A stretch of 64,000 nt of DNA. Origin: Mycobacterium sp. JS623 (GTDB lineage Bacteria; Actinomycetota; Actinomycetes; Mycobacteriales; Mycobacteriaceae). Made by a program: the position numbers and the translations under genes. The notes beneath the pieces were generated by a model. That model was given only the letters and a program-made list of their open reading frames with translations. It did not search any database and was not told the origin of the DNA. This document shows positions 42,220 to 50,684 of the stretch, one piece after another (the first letter of the stretch is position 1; every line of letters begins with the position of its first letter). The stretch spans positions 5,146,001-5,210,000 of the forward strand of contig NC_019966.1 in the NCBI RefSeq assembly GCF_000328565.1. The letters are read 5' to 3'.

Positions 42220-42361
42220 TCAAATACCCCTCGTACTCGGCGCATTGAGACCGGCGTCGATGCGGTGCCGAGCCCAATTCGCGATGCGAGCTCGCGCGTA
42301 TGACGAGTCACGCCCACAGATCTTCGACATAGGCTCAGCCTCGCCCCCGGCGCAAGGGTCG

Positions 42362-42385
42362 ACGTGAGTATTTGACTACTCGAAT
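42362..42385 (-). promoter_or_regulatory. Cluster motif C: ATTCGAGTAG-N5-ATACTCACGT
   Basis: Read on the minus strand this matches motifs A and B in the two conserved blocks and the spacing. It faces the soluble patatin gene, 142 nt downstream, almost the same distance as motif A to its gene (145 nt). The rest of 42220-42451 shows nothing. Confidence 0.7.
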
Positions 42386-42451
42386 ATCGCCGTCGTCTGC
42401 CGCCGGGATGGTGGACGGATCCGATAGCGCGACCATGAGGCCGTAACACTG

Positions 42452-42688
42452 CCGGGCAGGTCGTTCCCGACGATCACTCCGCACGATCTGCGGCACACGG
42501 CGGCGTCGCTGGCCATCAGCGCGGGTGCCAACGTGAAGGCGGTGCAACGGATGCTCGGGCACGCCAAGGCGTCGATGACGTTGGACACCTACGCGGACCT
42601 GTTCGACACCGACCTTGACGCGGTGGCCGTGAACCTGGACGCGGCGATCCGCACCGCTGCCGACGCTCGTCGGAAGTCGCGCGGGTAA
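42452..42688 (+). pseudogene. C-terminal fragment of a tyrosine recombinase (phage-type integrase)
   Basis: About 78 codons encode the end of an integrase: TPHDLRHTAASLAISAGANV (catalytic Arg), VQRMLGHAKASMTLDTYADLFD (His and catalytic Tyr), then a helical tail. There is no start and no N-terminal or core-binding part upstream. It lies right beside motif C and is a relic of an element that may once have carried the patatin cluster. It differs from the integrase at 57598. Confidence 0.75.
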
Positions 42689-42713
42689 TGGTGCCGTTTC
42701 GCCGAAACCCACG

Positions 42714-44027
42714 CTACGTCGAGGCGACGGCGAAGAGACGCCATTCGCCTGGCACGCCCTTAAGTGAGTGAGTGCCGCGATCCTCGAACTCCAGTCCCGA
42801 CCCGATCACCAGGTCCCGCAAGGTGCTTGACACCAGCACGTCGTTCGGGCCGGCCACGGCGCTCACCCTTGCGCCGATGTGCACCGCGATCCCACCGATG
42901 TCCGCACCTCGCACCTCGCACTCGCCGGTGTGCAACCCTGACCGCACCTCGATGCCGAGCGTCTGCACCGCGTCACGAATAGCCATCGCGCAGCGGATCG
43001 CTCGCTGCGGGCCGTCGAAGGTCGCCAGAAAGCCGTCGCCCGCTGTGCTGACTTCTCGACCACGAAAGCGAGCAAGCTGCGACCGGACGACGGCGTCGTG
43101 CGCATCGAGCAGCGCATGCCACTCGCGGTCACCCAATTTTGCTGCCCGGCGCGTCGACTCCACAATGTCGGTAAACAGCACCGTGGCTAGGACCCGGTCG
43201 TCAGCCACTGCTGGCTGCTCGCCAGTGAGGAACTCGGCGATCTCCTGGAACGACGCGCGCCATGGTTCCACGCAGTGGTACAGGTTGCGGCCCGGGAGTT
43301 CGACGTACTTCGCGCCGGGTATGTGATCAGCGATGTATTTGCCCATCGCGGGCAGGATCAATGGGTCGTCGGCGTGCTGGACCACGAGCGTCGGCACGCG
43401 AACTGTCGGAAGAACCGCACGCACGTCCATTTTGGTCACCAGGGGCATTACGACAGCGATGGTGCGTGGGCTGGCGGCCAGGCGTTCCGCCCGAGCCCAC
43501 GTTGCCCGGATCTCCTCATTCCACGGCATGTCCGGATTCACGACATGGATGGACTCCCCGGTTCCCCACACGGCGACGGCGGCAGCGTCGTATTCCTCGG
43601 GATCGAACCCATCATGGCGTTCCGGATGCGCGTAGCCCTCGAGTACAACGAGTGCGGTGGTGCGAGACGGATATGTTGCTGCGAACAGCGCCGCTGGTGC
43701 CAACGCACCGGCGATTGCGAGGAGAACCGCCTCACTGCTGCCGAGATCGTCAAGCACCGCGGTGATGCTGTCAGCCCACTGCTCCAAGGTCGGCAACGCA
43801 CCACCCGTGATGGGATCGGACGCTCCCGTGCCCAGCTGGTCAAAACAGATCAGTCGACCGAGCGACGTCATTGCCTCGACCCAGCCTTGAATGGACTGCA
43901 GCTCTGGAAAGACCTCACAGTTTGTGAACCAGTTCGGGACGAACACAATGTCGCGGGGACCTTCACGTGACGTGCGGTAGGCGACGCGCAAGTCCCCGTT
44001 CATCGCATAGCGCGTCTCGGAGAACAT
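42714..44027 (-). CDS. Alpha/beta-hydrolase-class III nucleotidyl cyclase fusion, copy 1 (437 aa)
   Basis: Residues ~1-265 are an alpha/beta-hydrolase fold (LICFDQLGTGASD, VPTLVVQHADDPLILP, LPGRNLYHCVEPW) and ~275-437 a class III cyclase domain (VLFTDIVESTRR, VSTAGDGFLATFDG, GGIAVHIGARVSA). The architecture is that of mycobacterial Rv1900c. Both metal-binding Asp are present, but substrate positions are non-canonical (His where Asn is usual). The hydrolase elbow, normally GxSxG, reads AIAGAL, so the serine nucleophile is missing. A near-duplicate lies at 47636-48958 and even shares the first ~50 bp around the start. Confidence 0.88.
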   Translation of the reverse strand: MFSETRYAMNGDLRVAYRTSREGPRDIVFVPNWFTNCEVFPELQSIQGWVEAMTSLGRLICFDQLGTGASDPITGGALPTLEQWADSITAVLDDLGSSEAVLLAIAGALAPAALFAATYPSRTTALVVLEGYAHPERHDGFDPEEYDAAAVAVWGTGESIHVVNPDMPWNEEIRATWARAERLAASPRTIAVVMPLVTKMDVRAVLPTVRVPTLVVQHADDPLILPAMGKYIADHIPGAKYVELPGRNLYHCVEPWRASFQEIAEFLTGEQPAVADDRVLATVLFTDIVESTRRAAKLGDREWHALLDAHDAVVRSQLARFRGREVSTAGDGFLATFDGPQRAIRCAMAIRDAVQTLGIEVRSGLHTGECEVRGADIGGIAVHIGARVSAVAGPNDVLVSSTLRDLVIGSGLEFEDRGTHSLKGVPGEWRLFAVAST

Positions 44028-44238
44028 GGCGGAAGTGTAAGCCGAGGAGCGGATCGAACTTGGTCACATGGACCGGCCCCGTGGCTATGGGTCCACCGAC
44101 GAATGCAATCAAAGCCGCTGCGCCGCAACCTGTTCCAGGGCCGAAATTGAACGCTGCTGCGGGCCGACTGCGGGCCGGGGCGGCTGTCTCTAATTCGCCA
44201 GTTAAGGCGTAGACCCGGTCTGGCTGGTGTTTCTCTGG

Positions 44239-44262
44239 TGGAGCTAAGGGAATCGAACCCCT
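44239..44262. repeat. Copy of the tRNA-Ala 3' end (candidate attL)
   Basis: TGGAGCTAAGGGAATCGAAC and the next four bases match the 3' end of the tRNA-Ala gene at 58752-58776, with one base missing and one A/T change. Orientation is the same. It marks the far end of the element integrated at that tRNA. Confidence 0.65.
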
Positions 44263-44263
44263 C

Positions 44264-44348
44264 TGCTTTCCTGCGAAAATGGCCCCTGAACTTCGATTAT
44301 TGTTTGTACGCGTTGTTACGCGAGCGCTTGCTTTCCTGCGAATATGGC
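44264..44348. repeat. Direct repeat TGCTTTCCTGCGAAWATGGC, two copies 65 bp apart
   Basis: The 20-bp unit occurs at 44264-44283 and 44329-44348 with one A/T difference. The first copy starts two bases after the tRNA-end copy. TGTTACG lies in the spacer and just beyond. Probably part of the recombinase attachment region. Confidence 0.5.
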
Positions 44349-44567
44349 GCAGCGTGTTACGCGACGTAACAGTGCTAGGAGCTTCCGCCTGCCGCTGATG
44401 CTCGACCATTTCGAGGCCGCGAGGTGTGCCGGCGCCAAACACTCCAATCACACGGAAGATCCGTGTCAGGTAGTGATAGCTGGGATTATCGCAGGCATGT
44501 CCGTAGTGGTAGGAACTATCCGCGACATCGAAGGCGGTCTGCACGATCTCGCCGGAACCAGCCACAA

Positions 44568-45497
44568 GTGACCTCGTTCACGTCGGGACCTGATGTGGAC
44601 CCTGCCTTGCGGACCGTGGCCAGAATTCTGCCGAGAGGCTATGGCCTCAGCCGTGGGCTGGCGGTGCCGCGTGCAGCGATGACGCTGTTGGGACGCATCA
44701 ATGCCGTTCGGTATGTGCCGGTGGTGGCGGTCGATTCTGATGTGAGTGTGCGCCTGCATCGTCCCGCGCGCCTCGCTGATCCGGCGCCTGCGTTGCTGTG
44801 GATCCACGGCGGTGGGTTCGTGATGGGCAGCGCGCGACTGGAAGATGGCTTCTGCCGCAGGCTGTCTCATCTGGCAAACGTGGCGGTTGCAGCCGTCGAT
44901 TTCAGGTTGCCGCCCGAACATCCATATCCCGCTCCGCTGGAAGACAGCTACGCTGCGCTGCTGTGGTTGGCGCAGCAGCCGTGGGTGGATTCGTCACGAG
45001 TCGCGATTGGCGGTCTCAGCTCCGGTGGTGGGCTGGCAGCAGCCTTGGCGCTTCTGGCTCGCGATCGCGGCGAGATCCAGCCGGCCTTTCAATTGCTGTC
45101 CCAACCCAACCTCGACGACCGCACCGGCAGTCAAGCCACCGGTCGCCGACGCTTGATCTGGTCGGAGGGTGACAACCGCCAAGCCTGGCGGTGGTATCTG
45201 GGGGACGCGGACCCGGCGGTCGCCAGCCCGGCGCGGCGCACCGATCTCGCCGGGCTGGCACCGGCCTGGATCGGCACCGGCTCGTTGGACTTGCTGCATG
45301 ACGAGGCCATCGAGTACGGCAGGCGCTTGAATGAGGCGGGCACGCCCTGCCACGTTGAGACTGCGGTCGGCGCGTTCCACGCGTTTGATTCGATCGTGCC
45401 CGACGCGCCGGTGTCTTTGACATTCTTCGCCAGCCAATGTGATCACCTACGGGCAGCGCTGGCTGACGGGCCGATCAACCACTCATTAGAGCAGTAA
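44568..45497 (+). CDS. HSL-family alpha/beta-hydrolase (esterase/lipase)
   Basis: This 309-residue protein is of the hormone-sensitive-lipase (LipH/Aes) family. The oxyanion motif HGGGF is at ~80-84 and the nucleophile elbow GLSSGGG follows SRVAIG. The catalytic Asp is in GTGSLDLLHDE and the His is in GAFHAFD. VAAVDFRLPPEHPYPAPLED is a typical family block. The GTG at 44568 was chosen because the conserved N-terminus starts after it; it overlaps a short upstream frame. It is the first gene inside the element and substrate is likely a short-chain ester. Confidence 0.88.
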   Translation: MTSFTSGPDVDPALRTVARILPRGYGLSRGLAVPRAAMTLLGRINAVRYVPVVAVDSDVSVRLHRPARLADPAPALLWIHGGGFVMGSARLEDGFCRRLSHLANVAVAAVDFRLPPEHPYPAPLEDSYAALLWLAQQPWVDSSRVAIGGLSSGGGLAAALALLARDRGEIQPAFQLLSQPNLDDRTGSQATGRRRLIWSEGDNRQAWRWYLGDADPAVASPARRTDLAGLAPAWIGTGSLDLLHDEAIEYGRRLNEAGTPCHVETAVGAFHAFDSIVPDAPVSLTFFASQCDHLRAALADGPINHSLEQ

Positions 45498-46339
45498 CGC
45501 TTACTAGCGATCACCGTGCGGGCTCTGTCTGTGAGCTGTGTCCGAAGCGATTTGGCTGATTCGCAGTGTCGTGAAAAGGCTGGCCAGATGTGGTCAGGTG
45601 TCCGACCGTTTGCACCCCGTCGCACGGATTTCGGGCGGTTCACGGGATTGGTACTCAAAAGTGTTCCCAAGCAATCGCTAATTTGCGGGTCCGGCGGGGT
45701 GTCCGGAGAACCTGTCGCGAAGGGAATGTCCACCGCCACGCGGACCGCTGTCTCGACGCGGGATACCTCCAGCCCGAGTCGACACCCGAGCTTCCGCTTT
45801 TCAGGCGGAGTTGGAGCTTACGCCGTTGTCTCTCTGCTGGTCATGCCAGGCGAAAATCCTCTGATTGGACGGGTTGGAGCACCTGCTTTGGCAGTTTGGC
45901 CCTATTTTGGCCCCACGGCTTGGAATGAGAAACCGAACAAGCTGGCCATGAGCAAGGCCGTTGCGATGACGCTGCCATCCCCTTAGCTCACTGCCGACGC
46001 AGCCCGGGCACGCATGTCTCGATTTACACGACATACGAGAGCCTCGAATGTCAGTCGCGATTCTCGCTGGCTGCCCAATTCAGCCTAATGGGGATCGACC
46101 AGCGCGCCTTCGACCAGTAATTGGTTGATCGGGGGACGCTGATCCCGAGCCGCCGGCCGGTGAGCACTTCTTCAGCCTGGAGTGAATGATCGATTCCTAG
46201 TCCTAGATCGTGCCCCGGTCGGTTTGGTGAGGTCACCTTGAGCGCTGATGGGGTGTCGTGCCGCGAGAGCACTGATCCATTAGGTTGCCGCCGGGTGTCC
46301 TTGGGCTCGGACATGTTCGACCACATCGATTGAGGAGGG
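45498..46339. other. 842-bp gene-free stretch before the IS110 transposase
   Basis: Frames here have no recognisable content. It includes one copy of a 32-bp repeat (46016-46047). The last ~280 bp are the non-coding 5' end expected of an IS110 element, where a bridge RNA is normally encoded; no specific structure could be verified by eye. Confidence 0.5.
46016..46047 (+). repeat. 32-bp imperfect repeat, copy 1 (copy 2 at 50601-50632)
   Basis: Both copies begin GTCTCGAT and contain ACATACGAGAG; 27 of 32 bases agree. Copy 2 spans the stop codon of the HAMP cyclase gene. Copy 1 may be the 3' relic of another cyclase gene removed or displaced before the IS110 insertion. Confidence 0.5.
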
Positions 46340-47572
46340 GTGATCCCGCTGATCTTCGTTGGAGACGATTGGGCCGAAGACCACCACGACGTCTACCTGA
46401 TGGACGTTGACGGTGCCCGGCTGGCGTCGCGACGGCTACCTGAAGGACTCCCGGGTATCCGCGGGTTCCACGAGCTGGTGGCCGCGCACGCTGAAGAGGC
46501 CGGCCATGTGGTGATCGGCATCGAAACCGACCGCGGCTTGTGGGTCGAGGCACTGAGCGCGGCTGGCTATCAGGTGTTCGCGGTTAACCCGCTCGCGGTC
46601 GCTCGCTACCGCGAGCGCCATCAGGTCTCCGGGGCGAAGTCCGATGCCGGGGACGCCAAGGTGTTGGCTGATCTGGTGCGCACCGACCGGCACAACCACC
46701 GCCCGATCGCCGGTGACACCGCAGCCGTCGAGGCGATCAAGGTTCTCGCCCGCGGACACCAGAACCTGATCTGGGCCCGGATCCGGCACACCAACGCCCT
46801 GCGTAGTGCGTTGCGGGAGTATTACCCGGCGGCACTGGAGGCGTTTGACGACCTGGCAGGCCACGATGCGCTGGCTATCCTGGGGCGTGCACCCACCCCA
46901 GCCCAGGCCGCGGGCCGGAGTCTGTCGAAAATCCGGTCAGCACTCAAACAGGCTGGGCGCCAACGTAATCTCGACAGCCGGGCACTGCAGATTCAGGAAA
47001 TGCTACGGACCGATCAACTCGCCGCCCCCGCCGCGGTGACCGCCGCGTTCGGGGCGACCACCCGAGCCGCGGTGGGCATCATCGTCGAGTTGAACCGCCA
47101 GATCGCCGACCTCGAAACCGAGCTGGCGACACATTTTGAGACACACCCGGACGCCGACATCTACCTCTCCCTGCCAGGACTCGGTGTTGTGCTCGGCGCC
47201 CGGGTGCTCGGTGAATTCGGGGACGACCCGAATCGTTACACCGACGCCAAGTCTCGCAAGAACTACGCCGGAACATCACCATTGACCGTCGCGTCGGGTA
47301 AGAAACACGCCGTGCTGGCCCGCCACGTCCGCAACCGACGCCTCTACGACGCCATCGACCAATGGGCCTTCTGTGCCCTGTCCACAAGCCCCGGCGCCCG
47401 CGTCTTCTACGGCCAGCACCGCGCCGCCGGCGACACCCACCACCAAGCACTACGGGCCCTGGGAAACCGGCTCGTCGGCATCCTGCACGGCTGCCTACGC
47501 CACCACACCGCCTACGACGAACACAAAGCTTGGGCACATCGCCAAACCACACCCAGCAACCAAGCCGCTTGA
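46340..47572 (+). CDS. IS110-family transposase (DEDD)
   Basis: This 410-residue transposase has the RuvC-like DEDD domain in the N-terminal half (VGDDWAEDHHDVYLMD, VVIGIETDRGLWVEAL, GAKSDAGDAKVLADLVRTD) and the C-terminal serine-containing domain (LPGLGVVLGARVLGEFGD, NYAGTSPLTVASGKK). Length is normal and no frameshift is seen, so it may be active. IS110 elements lack terminal inverted repeats and use a bridge RNA from a non-coding end, so boundaries cannot be set from inverted repeats. GTG start at 46340. Confidence 0.93.
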   Translation: MIPLIFVGDDWAEDHHDVYLMDVDGARLASRRLPEGLPGIRGFHELVAAHAEEAGHVVIGIETDRGLWVEALSAAGYQVFAVNPLAVARYRERHQVSGAKSDAGDAKVLADLVRTDRHNHRPIAGDTAAVEAIKVLARGHQNLIWARIRHTNALRSALREYYPAALEAFDDLAGHDALAILGRAPTPAQAAGRSLSKIRSALKQAGRQRNLDSRALQIQEMLRTDQLAAPAAVTAAFGATTRAAVGIIVELNRQIADLETELATHFETHPDADIYLSLPGLGVVLGARVLGEFGDDPNRYTDAKSRKNYAGTSPLTVASGKKHAVLARHVRNRRLYDAIDQWAFCALSTSPGARVFYGQHRAAGDTHHQALRALGNRLVGILHGCLRHHTAYDEHKAWAHRQTTPSNQAA

Positions 47573-47635
47573 CAACTTACGAACCTGGGATGTCCAGGTC
47601 GGCGAACTCAGCGGCTGTTCAGAAACAGACGTCTC

Positions 47636-48958
47636 CTATGCCGAGACGACCGCAAACAGGTGCCACTCGCCGGGCACGCCCTTGAGCTGGTGGGCACCGC
47701 GGTCCTCGAACTCGATACCCGACCCGATCACCAGGTCGCGCAGCGTGCTGGACACGAGCACGTCGTTCGGCCGCGCAAGTGCGCTCACCCGCGCCCCGAT
47801 GTGCACGGCGATCCCGCCGATGTCGTCACCGCGGACCTCGCACTCGCCGGTGTGCAACCCGGCACGTACCTCGATGCCGAGCGCTTGCACGGCGTCGCGA
47901 ATTGCCATAGCGGAGCGGATCGCTCGTTGCGGACCGTCGAATGTCGCGAGGAAGCCGTCGCCTGACGTATTCACCTCACGGCCCCGGAAGCGTGCGAGTT
48001 GCGACCGGACCACTGCATCGTGCGCATCGAGCAGCGCATGCCAGTCACGGTCGCCCATGTCCGCGGCGAGCCGTGTCGACTCCACGATGTCGGTGAACAG
48101 CACCGTGGCCAGCACTCGATCATCGGCCACCTCAGCCTGGTGGCCAGTGAGGAACTCGGCGATCTCCTGGAACGATGCCCGCCATGGTTCGACGAAGTGG
48201 TAGACGTTGCGCCCCGGAAGCTGGACGTACTTCGCCCCCGATATGCGATCCGCGACGTTCTTGCCCCACTCGGGCGTGATCGTCTCGTCGTGGTTGTGGT
48301 GCACGACGACAGTGGGGACGCGGATCGTCGGAAGTAACGCCCGTACATTCAATCGCGCGAGTGGGGCCATCAGTGCGACAGTCGCCGGGCTCGCCGTAAG
48401 GCGTTCGTATCGGGCCCACGTCGCCCGGATGTCCTCGTTCCACGGCATGTCCGGATTGAGTAGATGCTGGAATTCTCCAGTGCCCCACGCGGCGACCATT
48501 GCGGCGACGCCCTCTTCAGAAATCGGCCCCTCACCACCTCCGTGGTCATCGAGTGGGTCTGAGTAGCCCTCAAGCGACACCAGCGCTGTCGTGCGAGATG
48601 GGTATGTTGCCGCGAAGAATGCCGCAGCCGGAAATGCGCCGACGACCGCGACGAGGACCGCTTCACGACTTTGTAGATCGTCGAGCACCGCGGTGATGCT
48701 GTCGGCCCATTGCTCCAACGTCGGCAGCGCGCCCGGCGTGACAGCATCGGACACTCCCGTGCCCGGCTGGTCGAAGAGGATTAGGCGACCGAGCGATGTC
48801 ATCGCCTCGACCCACCCACGAACGGGCGCGAGTTCCGGAAGGAGTTCGCAGTTCGCAAACCAGTTAGAGACGACCACGATGTCGCGCACACCTTCGGCCG
48901 ACGCGCGGTAGGCGACGCGCAAGTCTCCGTTCATCGCATAGCGCGTCTCGGAGAACAC
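47636..48958 (-). CDS. Alpha/beta-hydrolase-class III nucleotidyl cyclase fusion, copy 2 (440 aa)
   Basis: This 440-residue paralogue of 42714-44027 is nearly identical in the cyclase half and in the first 30 residues (MFSETRYAMNGDLRVAYR). It keeps FTDIVEST and TSGDGFLATFDG metal sites and the HIGARVSA segment. The hydrolase elbow reads AVVGAF, again lacking the serine. It lies inside the tRNA-Ala element while copy 1 lies just outside. The stop is 64 bp from the IS110 transposase stop, in convergent orientation. Confidence 0.88.
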   Translation of the reverse strand: MFSETRYAMNGDLRVAYRASAEGVRDIVVVSNWFANCELLPELAPVRGWVEAMTSLGRLILFDQPGTGVSDAVTPGALPTLEQWADSITAVLDDLQSREAVLVAVVGAFPAAAFFAATYPSRTTALVSLEGYSDPLDDHGGGEGPISEEGVAAMVAAWGTGEFQHLLNPDMPWNEDIRATWARYERLTASPATVALMAPLARLNVRALLPTIRVPTVVVHHNHDETITPEWGKNVADRISGAKYVQLPGRNVYHFVEPWRASFQEIAEFLTGHQAEVADDRVLATVLFTDIVESTRLAADMGDRDWHALLDAHDAVVRSQLARFRGREVNTSGDGFLATFDGPQRAIRSAMAIRDAVQALGIEVRAGLHTGECEVRGDDIGGIAVHIGARVSALARPNDVLVSSTLRDLVIGSGIEFEDRGAHQLKGVPGEWHLFAVVSA

Positions 48959-49085
48959 GGCGGAAGTGTATGCCGAGGGCGGGTCAAGTTTTCGCTCTCA
49001 GCCACAGTGGTTGACATCCGAGGACATCAGATTCCTAATTGTTCATCCAGATGGATCTGGGATAGCTGGCGTTTAGTCTCCCGGC

Positions 49086-50612
49086 ATGGACCGCATTTGG
49101 CAGTGGGCGTGGGATCGGTACGGGGCGAGGTACCCGTGGGCGGTCTGGCTGATCACGTTCGCAGAGATGTTGTCGGCGTACCTGGTTTGGTCGTCGGTCA
49201 TAGTTGCTTTGGAGAAGTCATCTCGTTACGTCGAGGCTACGGCTGCAACCGCTGTTGCGGTGGCGGTGATGGCACTGGTGGTGATGCTTCCCGGTAACCA
49301 GGTTTTTCGCATTGCCCAACGGTGGGCGGCTGGGCTTGAGGTCGATCGTGCGGGCGCTTTGGACGCGACTTACACGTGGGCTCGGGCGGCGTTGGCGCGT
49401 TCGTTGGGCTTCATGCCGGCCTCGGCCGCCCTCCTCTTGATAGTTGTCGGTGCGATCGCCGGTGCGAGCGGTGTGACGCTTGTCCAGTACGGGATCCTTG
49501 GCGCAGCAACTGGATTCGCTGCGACGCTGGTGACTACGCACGCCTTTTTCGAGGCAGCAGTGCGACCGATTAGGGCAGCCCTTGCCGGGGATCAACCGAT
49601 CGGCGACGGCCTCCCCCGCGCTCGTCCGACATTTGCGACGTGGCTGAACCTCTCGACCTTGGGCTCATTGTTTTGGTTCGCCGCCATGGGCGTGGGGTTG
49701 GGGATCGTGCTCGATAGGAGCGGTGATGTTCCTCCGGCGGTGCTTGCCGTGGCGATCGCGACGACGTTGGCACTTATCTTGGGTGTACCGATCACAGTCG
49801 GCACAGTTGTGGCGCCGTCTCTGCGTCCTATACGCGACCTCGCAGCCGGAACTGAACGTGTCGCGGCGGGCGATTACACCCAACGCCTTCCGGTTGTGCA
49901 AGACGATGACCTCGGGGCACTGTCCGCGTCGTTTAACCGGATGCAGGCCGGTTTGGCTGAGCGGCAGCGCCTTCGGGCCGCGTTCGGCACCTACGTCGAT
50001 CCCGCCCTCGCTGCACGCCTGCTTGAGCAGGGTGATGACGTGTTCACTGGGGAGCGCCGTGAGGTGACGGTGATGTTCGTTGACGTCCGCGACTTCACGC
50101 CGTTCGCCGAAGCGAACACCGCCGAGGACACGGTCGCCCGACTCAACGCATTGTTCGAGATTGTGGTGCCTGCCGTTGTTGACGCCGGTGGGCACGTTAA
50201 CAAGTTCCTCGGTGACGGTGCGCTGGCGGTCTTCGGCGCTCCTCATGATCTTGCGAATCATGCTGATGCGGCGGTGAACGCTGGTGTGCTGATTCAGCGT
50301 CTGGTCGCCGAGCAATTCGGCGGGGACCTTCGGGTCGGCATTGGAATCAATACCGGTGTGGTGATCGCGGGCACCATCGGCGGCGGAAGTCATCTGGAGT
50401 TCACCCTGATCGGCGACACCACCAACGTAGCCGCCCGCGTCGAACAGTTGACCAAGACAACGGGCGACGTGATCCTGCTGACCGAGCAGACCGTCGACGC
50501 GTTGGCGTCCAGACCGTCAGGACTCGCCGATCGCGGATCGCATGCCTTGAAAGGTAAGTCAACCGCCGTACAGGTGTTCGGTCTCGACCCGAAAGGCCGC
50601 GTCTCGATATAG
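49086..50612 (+). CDS. Membrane-bound class III adenylate cyclase with HAMP domain (508 aa)
   Basis: Six N-terminal membrane helices (residues ~15-245) are followed by HAMP (~245-300, RPIRDLAAGTERVAAGDY, LGALSASFNRM) and a class III cyclase domain (~330-500). The catalytic domain is canonical: VMFVDVRDFT and NKFLGDGALAVFG give the metal Asp and substrate Lys, and IGDTTNVAARVEQLTK gives the Asn and Arg transition-state residues. The layout matches the Rv1318c-Rv1320c group of M. tuberculosis. It should make cAMP at the membrane. Confidence 0.92.
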   Translation: MDRIWQWAWDRYGARYPWAVWLITFAEMLSAYLVWSSVIVALEKSSRYVEATAATAVAVAVMALVVMLPGNQVFRIAQRWAAGLEVDRAGALDATYTWARAALARSLGFMPASAALLLIVVGAIAGASGVTLVQYGILGAATGFAATLVTTHAFFEAAVRPIRAALAGDQPIGDGLPRARPTFATWLNLSTLGSLFWFAAMGVGLGIVLDRSGDVPPAVLAVAIATTLALILGVPITVGTVVAPSLRPIRDLAAGTERVAAGDYTQRLPVVQDDDLGALSASFNRMQAGLAERQRLRAAFGTYVDPALAARLLEQGDDVFTGERREVTVMFVDVRDFTPFAEANTAEDTVARLNALFEIVVPAVVDAGGHVNKFLGDGALAVFGAPHDLANHADAAVNAGVLIQRLVAEQFGGDLRVGIGINTGVVIAGTIGGGSHLEFTLIGDTTNVAARVEQLTKTTGDVILLTEQTVDALASRPSGLADRGSHALKGKSTAVQVFGLDPKGRVSI

Positions 50613-50632
50613 ACCACATACGAGAGTCTCAA
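50601..50632 (+). repeat. 32-bp imperfect repeat, copy 2
   Basis: It overlaps the last codons and stop of the HAMP cyclase gene. See copy 1 at 46016-46047. Confidence 0.5.
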
Positions 50633-50684
50633 AAGTTCGTCACCTTGCGGCGTTGAACAGGGATTTATGTGACATTCTGTGCGA

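Larger units (their letters stand above)
44028..44567. other. Intergenic region holding the left end of the tRNA-Ala element
   Basis: I see no convincing gene. It contains the tRNA-like sequence (44239-44262), a 20-bp direct repeat (44264-44283, 44329-44348) and TGTTACG repeats. A short plus-strand frame ending at 44571 (GIIAGMSVVVGTIRDIEGGL) may be the relic of a gene tail but is unrecognised. Confidence 0.6.

Noticed and set aside
44264..44348. CRISPR-like array
   Set aside because: Only two repeat units, next to a tRNA copy and arm-like sites, and no cas genes.
44344..44571. Plus-strand frame ending at the esterase start
   Set aside because: Contains no recognisable domain, lacks a ribosome site and crosses the element's left-end repeats; treated as possible relic only.
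45516..45986. 156-codon frame before IS110
   Set aside because: Composition is unlike the neighbouring genes, there is no ribosome site and no domain; probably chance.
42714..50612. Cyclases as part of a CBASS or Pycsar defence system with the patatins
   Set aside because: They are ordinary mycobacterial class III types with TM/HAMP or hydrolase domains. No CD-NTase is present, and they are separated from the patatin cluster by the element boundary.
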